NCBI RefSeq assembly: GCF_029109325.1
Contig: NZ_JAQKQJ010000015.1
Location: 44,880 to 108,879, forward strand
Source: Nodosilinea sp. PGN35
GTDB taxonomy: Bacteria; Cyanobacteriota; Cyanobacteriia; Phormidesmidales; Phormidesmidaceae
Direction of reading: 5' to 3'
Length of the DNA stretch: 64,000 nt
The stretch's first letter is position 1; each line of letters begins with the position of its first letter. The notes beneath the pieces are model-generated. The model was given only the letters and a program-made list of their open reading frames with translations, searched no databases and was not told the DNA's origin. Below, piece after piece: positions 53,191 through 61,721 of the stretch. The translations under genes and the position numbers were made by a program.

Positions 53191-55239
53191 TTAGCTGAGC
53201 TGCTGGCGCAGTTGGTCAAGCGACTTGGCCACAGCCAGACACTTGGTGCCGCGACAAACCATACCTACAGCTCCAGCCGGGAGATTCTGGTCGATGGCAA
53301 ACACGGTCGTCGGCCAATAGCCTGTGGCCAGATCAGAGATGGTGGCTGCCGTGGTTTTGACCACCGTGCCGTGGAGAAACCAGTTGAGGCCGCCAAACAG
53401 GCTGGGGCAGGCGCGGGGAAGTTGCTGCATCACCGGGCCAAGGGCCTGCAGGGTGCGATCGGCGCGATCGAGGTAGGCCAGATCGTCGGTGAGCAGTGAG
53501 AGGCGCACCAGGTTGGCCACCGCCACCCCGTTGGCCGCTGGGGTAGCGCTGTCCTGGTAGGGGCGCTCCTGCACCAGCAAGTCTTCGTCCCCCGCCGCAC
53601 TTCTGTAGCCGCCCTGGTCAGCACTCCCCAGGCGGTGGTCAAACTCCTGCTGGGTTGAGATCGCCAGCGTTAGCCAGTCGGTTTCGGTGGCGATCGCCAG
53701 GGCCTGGTGGGCCTGGTGCAGGTCAAGGAAGGCTTTGATCAGCAGGGCATAGTCTTCCGCCTGGGCCGGCACTTGGGGGCTGCCGTCGTAGCCCAGGCGG
53801 TGCAGCTGACTGCCTACCCACTGGTGCTGGCGGATGTACTCGGCGGCGGCGACAGCGGTGGCCAAATAGTCGGGTTTTTGCAGCGCGATCGCCGCCCTGG
53901 CCAGCCCCGAGATCATCAGCGCATTCCAGGCCACAATCAGCTTGGTGTCGGTCACAGGGGGAATGCGCCCTGGCCAGGTCTGGGTTTTAGCGGCCCGGTT
54001 GTCGGGGGCGGGGAGAAAGGTGCTCAGCTCTGCCGCCGGGGTGCCGTAGCGCAGGGTAAACAGCTGCCCCAGCGCCGCTTCCACCTCCTCAGAGAGCGGG
54101 CCGAGGTGCGTTCGTTGCAGCACAATCTGCCCCTCAAAGTTGCCCTCGGGGGCAATGGCGAAGGCCTGGGCGATCGCCTCCAGCTGCTCCCCCGGCAGCG
54201 CCGATGCCAGCGTTTTGTAGGGCCAGGCGTAAAAGGCCCCTTCCTCGGGCTCGGCGTCGTTGGCGGTGACAAAGCTGTCGGCATCCTGGGCGGCGTAAAA
54301 GTAGCCGCCAGCCTCGCCACCGGGGGCAGTCATCTCGCGCAACAGCCAGGTGTGGGTGTGGGCGATCGCCCGCGCAAAGGCAGGCTCTCGCTGCCCGCTG
54401 GCCCACAGATCGGCCAAAAACTCCACGATTAGCCCGTTGTCGTAGAGCATTTTTTCAAAGTGGGGCACCGTCCAGGTGGGGTCTACGGTGTAGCGGTGAA
54501 AGCCGCCGCCCACGTGGTCAAAAATGCCGCCCAGGGCCATAGCTTGCCCCCGCTGAGCGCAGATGTGGGCCACGTCCAGCTCCAGGTCGAGCCGCAGCCC
54601 CCCCAGCACCGCTGCCGCGTAGGGAATCATCGGAAAGCAGGTGCCCTGGCCCGACGGCATCAAAATTTTGGCGTTGGTTCCCAGCCCGGCGTAGAGCACA
54701 TCCGCCGACGGCAGCGCCAGAGCCTCGGGCAGCTGTGCCCCCTGGTGCAGGTTGCCCATCACCGCCTCGGTAATTTCGGCCAGCCGCTCCTTCTCGGTGT
54801 CGTAGAACTGGCGCAGGGCGGTGAGCACCTCCATGAAACCAGGCCGCCCATACTTTTGCTCCACAGGGAAGTAGGTGCCGCCGTAGAAAGGTACCCGCGT
54901 CTCGGGGTGCAGCACCACGTTCAGCGGCCAGCCCCCCTGACCGGTCAGCATTTGCAGCGCCTGCATGTAGATGCTGTCAATGTCGGGCCGCTCCTCGCGA
55001 TCGACCTTGATGGGAATGAAGTTGGCATTCATATAGGCGGCGATCGCCTCATCCGAAAATGCCTCCCCCTCCATCACCGTGCACCAGTGGCAGCTGGAGT
55101 AACCAATGGAGAGAAAAATTGGCTTGTTGTCCCCTTTGGCCCGCTCCAGTGCCTCGTTGCACCAGGGCCACCAGTCGATCGGGTTTTCGGCGTGCTTCCG
55201 CAGATACAAACTGGGCGAATCTGCCAGACGATTGGTCAT
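53191..55239 (-). CDS. thioredoxin-domain protein, YyaL/SPATA20 family
   Basis: A 682-residue protein of the YyaL (SSP411) family. The N-terminal thioredoxin-like domain has IGYSSCHWCTVMEGEAFSDE with the CHWC pair, followed by KVDREERPDIDSIY. A six-hairpin glycosidase-like alpha/alpha toroid follows (HYTVDPTWTVPHFEKMLYDN: here read as RYTVDPTWTVPHFEKMLYDN). ATG 55239 is preferred over GTG 55245. Function is unknown; the family has been suggested to act on carbohydrates or redox. Confidence 0.93.
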   Translation of the reverse strand: MTNRLADSPSLYLRKHAENPIDWWPWCNEALERAKGDNKPIFLSIGYSSCHWCTVMEGEAFSDEAIAAYMNANFIPIKVDREERPDIDSIYMQALQMLTGQGGWPLNVVLHPETRVPFYGGTYFPVEQKYGRPGFMEVLTALRQFYDTEKERLAEITEAVMGNLHQGAQLPEALALPSADVLYAGLGTNAKILMPSGQGTCFPMIPYAAAVLGGLRLDLELDVAHICAQRGQAMALGGIFDHVGGGFHRYTVDPTWTVPHFEKMLYDNGLIVEFLADLWASGQREPAFARAIAHTHTWLLREMTAPGGEAGGYFYAAQDADSFVTANDAEPEEGAFYAWPYKTLASALPGEQLEAIAQAFAIAPEGNFEGQIVLQRTHLGPLSEEVEAALGQLFTLRYGTPAAELSTFLPAPDNRAAKTQTWPGRIPPVTDTKLIVAWNALMISGLARAAIALQKPDYLATAVAAAEYIRQHQWVGSQLHRLGYDGSPQVPAQAEDYALLIKAFLDLHQAHQALAIATETDWLTLAISTQQEFDHRLGSADQGGYRSAAGDEDLLVQERPYQDSATPAANGVAVANLVRLSLLTDDLAYLDRADRTLQALGPVMQQLPRACPSLFGGLNWFLHGTVVKTTAATISDLATGYWPTTVFAIDQNLPAGAVGMVCRGTKCLAVAKSLDQLRQQLS

Positions 55240-55370
55240 AACCACAGAGCGGGTAAGGGCATGATCACCCTACCACGGCAGAAGTGGGAAGGTTTACGGT
55301 CCCAGGTTTGAGGTTCAAGGTTGAGAGTCTACCGTATGGCTAAAGCAAAGTGTGGATTACCACGCTGTCA

Positions 55371-55793
55371 CTAAATTGGCTCATCTTGAAGCCAATTTTG
55401 AATTAAAAGATTTGGCATACGCCGAAAATGGTTTGTGTTATTTGTAACCACTAAAAGTCCGTTAACAAGTGCAGTCGAAGCAATTAGGATGTCTGCATCA
55501 CCGACTAACTCTCCTCGCTTTTTCAGAAAAGCATACACGTCAGATGCTTTGACGGCGATCTCATCTGAGAGAGTGATAACGTCATTTACATTACAGAAGC
55601 GTTCGAAAGCGTCTAACTGCTTGGCTGCATCTTTTGCCTTTAAACCACGAAGAATCTCATATCTTGTGATTATAGAGAAAGTAAATTTTCTGTAAGTTGA
55701 TAAATAAGCTTGAGCTTTTGAAACTACAAGAGAATCTCGGCGAATGATGGCAGAGAGAATGTCTGTATCTAAAAGGGCAGGCAACATAGACAT
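55371..55793 (-). CDS. PIN-domain toxin (VapC-like)
   Basis: A 140-residue PIN-domain RNase of type II toxin-antitoxin systems. The first acidic site is LLDTDILSAIIRRD (Asp), ITRYEILRGL carries a Glu, and GDADILIASTAL the third Asp; VVTNNTNHFRRM completes the pattern. Its start overlaps the stop of the upstream antitoxin gene by one base. The region is clearly richer in A and T than the neighbouring DNA, suggesting acquisition. tRNA or mRNA target is unknown. Confidence 0.9.
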   Translation of the reverse strand: MSMLPALLDTDILSAIIRRDSLVVSKAQAYLSTYRKFTFSIITRYEILRGLKAKDAAKQLDAFERFCNVNDVITLSDEIAVKASDVYAFLKKRGELVGDADILIASTALVNGLLVVTNNTNHFRRMPNLLIQNWLQDEPI

Positions 55794-56029
55794 TACTTTC
55801 TATCTTCACCGAAAAAATGCTGTCGGTCGAAAGCAATGTGTTCAATATCGCCAATCTCTGTTTCTGAGAGGCCTTCGTAAACTTCTGCTGCTAGCTGAAG
55901 CATTTCGTCAGGTGCAAGTTCATCTACTGAGCGTATGATTAACTGAACTTCCTGCCCTTCAGATAGCTTGAGCGTTGCCAATGGGCGTAACACGCCATTC
56001 TCATAGACTGCTTCTACAACTTGTTGCAT
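55793..56029 (-). CDS. antitoxin of the DUF104/AF2212 type
   Basis: A 78-residue protein matching the DUF104-like antitoxins paired with PIN toxins: MQQVVEAVYENGVLRPLATL and KLSEGQEVQLIIRS in an N-terminal beta-rich part, then an acidic helical toxin-binding tail that ends AFDRQHFFGEDRK. It is upstream of the toxin gene, the normal order, overlapping by one base. Confidence 0.88.
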   Translation of the reverse strand: MQQVVEAVYENGVLRPLATLKLSEGQEVQLIIRSVDELAPDEMLQLAAEVYEGLSETEIGDIEHIAFDRQHFFGEDRK

Positions 56030-56349
56030 GGTGCTAGTTAGTTTCCATCAGGACTTCAGTGAAGCTTGGGTTACGCTTGTGAGATTTTCAAACTGCTTAG
56101 ACTAGTACTTGACCAAGCTGATTCTGACAGGGGCCAGCGGCTCTAGGTGCAGGGTGCAAGGTATACGGTCTACGGCTCGCCTTGAGCCTGAAACCGTGAA
56201 CCGTATACCCCACTGACCCGTCATCTTTAGCTTGGCAGTCTACTAGTGAGAACCGTTAAGCCCTTGGGGATGCCAACTTTAAGAAAGTATTGCTTCTACT
56301 ATGACATCTGCGGCAGGGTAAAGGCTACGACGTAACGAAGGCTTTGCCG
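56030..56349. other. non-coding gap upstream of the toxin-antitoxin pair
   Basis: About 320 bases with no gene. It should contain promoters for the pair and for endonuclease V. A hairpin-forming repeat is present at 56160-56209. Confidence 0.5.
56160..56209. repeat. hairpin repeat near the toxin-antitoxin pair
   Basis: GGTATACGGT at 56160-56169 pairs with ACCGTATACC at 56200-56209, and GGCTC/GAGCC form an inner stem. On the other side of the pair, at about 55296-55335, TACGGT and ACCGTA are also inverted, around a GGTTTGAGGTTCAAGGTTGA stretch. Confidence 0.65.
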
Positions 56350-57060
56350 ATGCAGATTCAGTTTCCAGAGCGCTGGCCGACAACACCTGCGGAGGCGATC
56401 GCCCTTCAGCAAGCCCTCGCCCCCCAGGTTGTTCTTCAAGATCGCCTGCCCGACCCCATTCGCTATGTCGCCGGGGTGGATGCCGGGTTTGAGGACGAGG
56501 GCCAAACCACCCGCGCCGCCGTGGTGGTGCTGTCGTTTCCCGACCTGACCCCGGTGGATGAGGTGCTGGTGCGGCGGCCCACCACGTTTCCCTACGTGCC
56601 GGGGCTGCTGTCGTTTCGGGAGGTGCCTGCGGTGCTGGAAGCGCTGGCCCAGCTCCAGACCGAGCCGGATGTGCTGCTCTGCGATGGCCAGGGCATCGCG
56701 CACCCCCGGCGGCTGGGCATTGCGTCGCATTTGGGGCTGCTGTGCGATCGCCCCACGGTGGGCGTGGCCAAGTCGCGCCTGGTGGGCACCCACGCCGAAG
56801 TGCCACCCGACAAAGGCACCTGGGTACCGCTAATGGATCGAGGGGAGCAGATCGGGGCCGTTCTCCGCAACCGCGCCAGCACCAAACCGCTGTATATCTC
56901 CCCCGGCCACCACACGACGCTAGTAACTGCGATCGCCCTGGTGCTGCAATGCACCACAAAATACCGCCTGCCCGAAACCACCCGCTACGCCGATCGCCTG
57001 GCGTCGTCTGGCACAGCGCGATCGGCCCTAGGAGAAGCGCAGCAGGGCCGCCTATTTTAG
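56350..57060 (+). CDS. nfi: endonuclease V
   Basis: Deoxyinosine 3' endonuclease for repair of deaminated purines, 236 residues. Active-site acids are in YVAGVDAGFEDEG (Asp), YVPGLLSFREVPAVLEAL (Glu) and LLCDGQGIAHPRRLGIASHL (Asp). Start at ATG 56350 (MQIQFPERW) rather than the TTG two codons earlier. It is monocistronic, divergent from the toxin pair. Confidence 0.93.
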   Translation: MQIQFPERWPTTPAEAIALQQALAPQVVLQDRLPDPIRYVAGVDAGFEDEGQTTRAAVVVLSFPDLTPVDEVLVRRPTTFPYVPGLLSFREVPAVLEALAQLQTEPDVLLCDGQGIAHPRRLGIASHLGLLCDRPTVGVAKSRLVGTHAEVPPDKGTWVPLMDRGEQIGAVLRNRASTKPLYISPGHHTTLVTAIALVLQCTTKYRLPETTRYADRLASSGTARSALGEAQQGRLF

Positions 57061-57094
57061 TTTGAACGGCTATTCCACTCGCCCTACACGCTGC

Positions 57095-57838
57095 CTACAG
57101 CGCCGTCATCACTTTGAGAAACTCCTCGGATAGGCACACCGTGGCAGCGCTCTTTTGGCGAAACAGGACTCCGGCTAGAAAGTAAATTCTTTCTGAGAAA
57201 AACGCCTGCCGTTTGCATTTGAGCTTTGCGATCGAATCTCTGACCTTGGGTTCACAGCTGTAGTAGCCAAATTTGAGAGGAGTGACCATAAAATCTGCTA
57301 CCTCATACCCCTGCTGAAGGGCAAAGTCAACTGTATCAACCGGGTTCGAGTAAGCCGAGATCATCAGCATGACCTGCTCACACCCCTGGGCCAGGAGTTG
57401 CTTGGTAACCAGTGCCCCATCGTCGCCGCCGTGGAGAGAGGGCATGTAGAGCTGGTTATCTGGAGCCGGTAAATAAGGAGGATTTGCAATTAAATACCGG
57501 GCGTTGGCAGGGGCATTGGAAAAGAAGCAGGCGTTGTGGATTTGATAATAGGCACCGAGGCCATACTGCTCAATGCGGAGCTTTGCCAGTTGGGATGCCT
57601 CAAAATTTAGCTCAAACCCTTGAACAACGCCCTCAAAGGAGCTGTTTAGCAGCGCCCGAATAACTGGGCTACCATCCCCGGCCCCAAATTCAACGATTGG
57701 GTCGGTTGTGTGGCTCTGGCTTAGCACCATTTTTTCTAGACACTGGGCATAAAACTGTGATTCTTCAGGGCAGAAAAATACCTGATTGGGAGACTTAACC
57801 ACAACCTCAGCAGGAGAGGTCAACACGCCTTTGTTCAT
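57095..57838 (-). CDS. class I methyltransferase downstream of a diiron oxidase-like gene
   Basis: A 247-residue SAM-dependent methyltransferase. Motif I is IVEFGAGDGSPVIRALLNSS, followed by the acidic loop QGFELNFEA, and the catalytic motif is IANPPYLP, as in enzymes methylating N5-Gln or N6-Ade. Residues outside these motifs do not reveal a substrate. ATG 57838 is chosen; the longer frame lacks family-like sequence. It lies 80 bases downstream of the heme-oxygenase-like gene on the same strand, so they may form one unit. Confidence 0.8.
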   Translation of the reverse strand: MNKGVLTSPAEVVVKSPNQVFFCPEESQFYAQCLEKMVLSQSHTTDPIVEFGAGDGSPVIRALLNSSFEGVVQGFELNFEASQLAKLRIEQYGLGAYYQIHNACFFSNAPANARYLIANPPYLPAPDNQLYMPSLHGGDDGALVTKQLLAQGCEQVMLMISAYSNPVDTVDFALQQGYEVADFMVTPLKFGYYSCEPKVRDSIAKLKCKRQAFFSERIYFLAGVLFRQKSAATVCLSEEFLKVMTAL

Positions 57839-57918
57839 AGTAAGGGCTCGATAGGAATAAGAGAGTACAAAGCTGGCTCCTCTGCCTGTGCAGAGGGCCA
57901 ATACAGACTACCGGAGAG

Positions 57919-59046
57919 CTACACAGGGGCGATCGCAGGCAGGGGAGTTTTGGCCTGTTGAATCTGCTGAATTACTGCTTCGCCAGCCCGGTCTCCCATA
58001 AATTTTTCCTGGGCGTATCCCAACAAAATTTCCCAGGCTTGATCGGCGTACTGTTCGGCTAGCGGCAGGGCAACATCCTCCAGCATCCACAGACCGTGGC
58101 GCTCGTCTTCGCGAATGTGTAGGGCCCAATAGCCAGACGAAGCTTCGCTTAAATTTAGTCGCTGGGCCGCTAGCAGATAGTCGGTGTAGATCGAGGGGCC
58201 AACGATTTCAAAGTAGGTGAGCCCGCCGTTGTAGCGGAGAAAATAGCGCTTACACTCAGTCAGCAAAAAGTTGTGGTTAATGCTGGCAAGCAGCTGCCAG
58301 GGTGCCAGATAAAAATAGCCCTCTGGTTCGGTATTGAGTTCCATGTCAGCCATCATTTTGGCGAAAAAGGTCGAGTGTTTGCGGGCCAGACGGCCATTGC
58401 CGTATTCCTCTAGCAGCACTCGAATCAGGGTTGCCTGGACTTCATTGCTGGCCCCACCCAAAATGCGAGACATGCGGCTGGCTTCCACCAACCCGTCAAG
58501 GGAGGCAATTGCCAGCAGCCGTCGGTAGCCCTCGCGATCGAGGGTTTCGCGCAGAAAGTGCTTGTTTTCGGTAATGGGAGGATTGAGGTCAGCTTCGTAC
58601 CAGGCTCGCAGGGTTTGCTCTACATTCTGCTGCCGCAGGGATTCAACATCGATCTGCTCTAGTTCCCACTGTTGCCAGGCCAATTCAATCCGATCGCGCA
58701 CCCACTGCAAGTATAGCGATCGCTCGTTCTTGTAGTGCTGTAGGTCGTCGTACCAAAAGAGGTTGAGGCGGTTGATACGGTATAGAATCCGCTGCAAAAA
58801 TAGATGGGCGGCCTCGTCACCAGGCTCGGAACTATTGCCAAAGGCCAGGGGAATGGCGGCGGCGATCGCAGCTTCTAAATCCTCAACTATCTGGGGAGAT
58901 TGGTTGACCTGATAATCGAGTCCTTCCAGGGTTAGCAGATGATTAAACTGCTCTTCTGCAGCGGCGAAGTCAGTATGTTGAGCTGTTGAGTCAGGCAGAT
59001 CGGGAATGTTTTTTCTTAGATCGAAACCGTTTACAGTAGCAACCAT
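57919..59046 (-). CDS. heme-oxygenase-like diiron oxidase (HDO) family protein
   Basis: A 375-residue protein resembling the iron-containing redox enzyme (Haem_oxygenas_2-like) family. Candidate metal ligands: Glu and His in LLEEYGNGRLARKHSTFFAK, a Glu in GGLTYFEIVGP, and the strong HxxxDxxH pattern HIREDERHG near residue 317. Members include UndA, BesC and SznF-like oxidases and N-oxygenases acting on amino acids and fatty acids, but their substrates vary greatly. The N-terminal 120 residues are additional helices. A ribosome-binding site AAGGA precedes the ATG at 59046. A methyltransferase gene follows, suggesting a small biosynthetic unit. Confidence 0.82.
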   Translation of the reverse strand: MVATVNGFDLRKNIPDLPDSTAQHTDFAAAEEQFNHLLTLEGLDYQVNQSPQIVEDLEAAIAAAIPLAFGNSSEPGDEAAHLFLQRILYRINRLNLFWYDDLQHYKNERSLYLQWVRDRIELAWQQWELEQIDVESLRQQNVEQTLRAWYEADLNPPITENKHFLRETLDREGYRRLLAIASLDGLVEASRMSRILGGASNEVQATLIRVLLEEYGNGRLARKHSTFFAKMMADMELNTEPEGYFYLAPWQLLASINHNFLLTECKRYFLRYNGGLTYFEIVGPSIYTDYLLAAQRLNLSEASSGYWALHIREDERHGLWMLEDVALPLAEQYADQAWEILLGYAQEKFMGDRAGEAVIQQIQQAKTPLPAIAPV

Positions 59047-59455
59047 GAGATGTCCTTAGAAACCTTGTTTGAGGCATCGATCAGTCGGCTTTATAGAATT
59101 AATCCATTGCTAAAGCCAGACCATGACCACCTCGACACCTGCCCAAGTATTCTTACTTGAGTAGCGCGATAGCTTAACGGTAGCTAAGATTACCATCTCC
59201 CCTATCCGCCTTCAGGAAGAACTCCGCGGTGTAGCGTTAAGATCTCCCTTTTGGTAGACAATTCATCGGAACTTTTGTCGTTGCTCAAACTGAGTAGCCT
59301 GGCTTAATATCGTCCTTTAGGTATGACAGAACAGCGCTTATTTAAGGTTTTAGTACCACATTCGTTTTGGGAATCCCCGGATTTAGAGTGAGAATTTTGT
59401 GGAACGTTGCGCTGCAATGCCCCGACAGCGTAGGGAGTAGCCGGACAGGATTTCC
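59047..59455. other. non-coding gap upstream of the HDO gene
   Basis: About 400 bases, AT-richer than average. No open frame there is convincing; a 22-codon frame at 59323-59391 begins with ATG but lacks a ribosome-binding site. It must contain the HDO promoter. Confidence 0.5.
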
Positions 59456-59484
59456 AAAAAAAAGCCCAGCTTTTTATGGCTGGG
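59456..59484 (-). terminator. intrinsic terminator of the glycosyltransferase cluster
   Basis: On the minus strand CCCAGC pairs with GCTGGG around the loop CATAAAAA and is followed by CTTTTTTTT, a textbook rho-independent terminator. It is 165 bases downstream of the stop of the leftward gene at 59649. Confidence 0.85.
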
Positions 59485-59648
59485 GCACCGCACCAGCGGC
59501 GTGGCCGGTTGGGATAAGACTCTGCTAAGTAGGAAGGCGTTGCTAAATATAAAACCTTTGTTGGATAAAGGGCTAAAGCCCATGCCCATCGCGGGGATGA
59601 TGGGCACAGTCTGCTTTGACCATCCTACGGTTAATCAAGGCCACTTCT

Positions 59649-60578
59649 CTATTTGCCCAACCGGCTCAGCAGTTTGCTGGCCTTGCGGCTCAAGCTGTCC
59701 ACAGGGGAAGGGGCCAAAACTGGCACATCCGCCGGGCGGCTGTCGGGGTCGCGCAGGTAGCGGTAGTGGGCCCAAATATCCCAGTAGGGGCAGCCCGGCT
59801 GGATACGGTAGCCCGCCCAGTGCAGGTAGTCGAGGGGCTTGTTGACGTTAGGGTCGCTCAAGGTCATGCCCTCCTGCACAAAGTGGGGGCTACCCGCCCA
59901 GTTGCCGGGGCCGCCGCCGGGCTGGCGCACCAGGTTAAACCGCCGCGCCATGCGCTTGAGAATCAGGTAGTTGATGATCGGCTGGTCAGAGGTTTTCTCA
60001 GAGAAGTCGAAGTAGTCGGGGTGGGCGGCGCACTCAGCAAAGGTGTCGTAGAGGTCTTGCTCGCTGACCAGTCCTTTTTTAGAGCCCCAAAAGCCGCAGT
60101 TAAACATATCCTCTAGCTCGGCGGCAGTGAAAACTCCCTGCTCGACGATGGCGGGGGCAAACACGTTGCGAATGCCGCCCCGGTGCTGGTAGTCGTAGCT
60201 GATGAAGTCGTGGTCGTCGAGGGCGTCGAGCACGTTGGCGATCGCGCTAAACACCACCACATCGGTGTCGATGTAGAGGAAGCGATCGAAAGGGCCAAAC
60301 CAGCAGGCCTGCTTGCGAAACTGGTTGGGCCGCGCAAAGAACCCTTCGCCAAAGATGGCGTGCAGATTTTCTGACAGCCGCTGGATGAACTCCAGGTCGG
60401 GGTAGACCTCGACACCGTAGTCGCGGCCCAGCACCGCCGCCACCTGGTGGTAGTCGTCGTTGTAGGGAATCAGCATGACCGGAATGCTGGGGTCGTGGGC
60501 GCGAATGCTGTTGAGGCAGGCGATCGCGTGGTCGAGCACCTTGTCGTTGGCTGTGATGTATATGCCGCGCGAGGTCAT
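59649..60578 (-). CDS. Npun_R2821/Npun_R2823-like glycosyltransferase-fold protein (A)
   Basis: A 309-residue protein with nucleotide-diphospho-sugar transferase style: TANDKVLDHAIACLNSIRAH, then the DxD-type metal motif LYIDTDVVVFS at about residue 100, and DFSEKTSDQPIINYLILKRM. It belongs in my recollection to a cyanobacterial family named after Nostoc punctiforme loci R2821/R2823. The neighbour (60588-61577) is a paralogue of the same type. Acceptor and donor are unknown. It is the last gene of the leftward cluster. Confidence 0.75.
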   Translation of the reverse strand: MTSRGIYITANDKVLDHAIACLNSIRAHDPSIPVMLIPYNDDYHQVAAVLGRDYGVEVYPDLEFIQRLSENLHAIFGEGFFARPNQFRKQACWFGPFDRFLYIDTDVVVFSAIANVLDALDDHDFISYDYQHRGGIRNVFAPAIVEQGVFTAAELEDMFNCGFWGSKKGLVSEQDLYDTFAECAAHPDYFDFSEKTSDQPIINYLILKRMARRFNLVRQPGGGPGNWAGSPHFVQEGMTLSDPNVNKPLDYLHWAGYRIQPGCPYWDIWAHYRYLRDPDSRPADVPVLAPSPVDSLSRKASKLLSRLGK

Positions 60579-60587
60579 AGTAATTCT

Positions 60588-61577
60588 CTAGGGGAGCAGT
60601 TGAGTTAAGGGTCTGAAGTACCTTCGCCAGCCCTGGGGCTTGGCTGTCACTAGTTTGCCCAGCAGGGCAGGGCGAGTCTCAGGGGCGTGTAGATAGCGGT
60701 AGTGCAAAAACACATCGCGGTAGGGCAAGTCCACATTCTCGCCGTTGCAGAGGCGGGCAAAAAGTTTGGACGATAGGCCGATGTAGTGTAGATAAAGCAG
60801 CGGCACGCCCTTGTCGTAGACCCGGTGATGCTCAACGGTGAAGTGGCTGGAGGTGACGGAATTGCCGGTGCGTTCGGCAGTTGGCAAGGTCAAGGCCAGG
60901 TTGCAGGAGTTGACGCCGCGCCGCATCACCAGGTAGTTGAGAATCGTCTGGTCTGGGGCCATGGGGTAGAGAACGGCTGCTTCACCTGACTGAAGCCAAT
61001 TCAGAATCTCTTTGCCGTGATCAGGATCGAATAGACCTCGGCGGCTGGCATAAAACCCCGAGCAAAACGCCTGCCGCTGCACCTGCTCCGCCGAAAACAA
61101 CCGCTCCATCCAGCCAGAGTTTGTGTCGTACACGTGGCTGAGGTCTTTGTGCTGAAAGTCGTAGGTGACCCAGTCATACTGATCTAGCGCCTTAAACACC
61201 GGGGCCGGATCGCTGAGCAGCAGCGTGTCAGCATCCATATAGACGAAGCGATCGAAGGGGCCGTCGAAGGCGCAGAAGCGGCGGTGGGTGCCCATGCGGT
61301 GAACGCCTTTGCTGCCGATCGCATCCCACTGCTGCCGAGCGGTGGGGTGGGTAGCCCAGATTTGCTCCACCCAGGCATCCCAGCGCTGGATGGAGGCGGT
61401 GTCGTCGTAGAGGGTGAGGCGGGGGCGCGATCGCACCAGTTCCCTTAAACGCTCCACCCGCTCGTCGTAGGGGTAGATGCACACCGGCATCCCTGGGGCG
61501 AAGACCTCGATGCTGTTGAGCAGGGCCACGATTTGGTCGTAGACGCGATCGTTGCCCAGGGTACAAATGCCGTCCAT
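60588..61577 (-). CDS. Npun_R2821/Npun_R2823-like glycosyltransferase-fold protein (B)
   Basis: A 329-residue paralogue of the preceding protein: TLGNDRVYDQIVALLNSIEV, metal motif VYMDADTLLLSDP and a matching C-terminal HYRYLHAPETRP (compare HYRYLRDPDSRP in the other). The two genes are 9 bases apart, so they are co-transcribed and arose by duplication. The pairwise identity is low, suggesting different substrates or steps. Confidence 0.75.
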   Translation of the reverse strand: MDGICTLGNDRVYDQIVALLNSIEVFAPGMPVCIYPYDERVERLRELVRSRPRLTLYDDTASIQRWDAWVEQIWATHPTARQQWDAIGSKGVHRMGTHRRFCAFDGPFDRFVYMDADTLLLSDPAPVFKALDQYDWVTYDFQHKDLSHVYDTNSGWMERLFSAEQVQRQAFCSGFYASRRGLFDPDHGKEILNWLQSGEAAVLYPMAPDQTILNYLVMRRGVNSCNLALTLPTAERTGNSVTSSHFTVEHHRVYDKGVPLLYLHYIGLSSKLFARLCNGENVDLPYRDVFLHYRYLHAPETRPALLGKLVTAKPQGWRRYFRPLTQLLP

Positions 61578-61592
61578 TCAAATCACCTCAAT

Positions 61593-61613
61593 GGTGGGCA
61601 GTGCCCACCCTAC
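61593..61613. repeat. dispersed 21-bp palindromic repeat, copy 3
   Basis: GGTGGGCAGTGCCCACCCTAC, reverse complement of GTAGGGTGGGCACTGCCCACC, differing from copy 2 at one base of the centre. It lies just upstream of paralogue B, next to a C-rich tract (about 61690-61740). Confidence 0.8.
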
Positions 61614-61721
61614 AGTTGTTGCGCAGCGCCACAATTTGGCCGCAAACCCGATCATCCCAACAGACAAATTCCCTCCATCCCGCTTCCCTTTCTCCCTTAC
61701 CTTCCCCATCTCCCTCCCCCC

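Noticed and set aside
55246..55370. Possible attachment site or insertion scar beside the toxin gene
   Set aside because: Only the TACGGT/ACCGTA repeat was visible; no direct repeats at both boundaries were found by eye.
59323..59391. 22-codon frame starting at ATG
   Set aside because: No ribosome-binding site, short, no recognisable motif; likely random.
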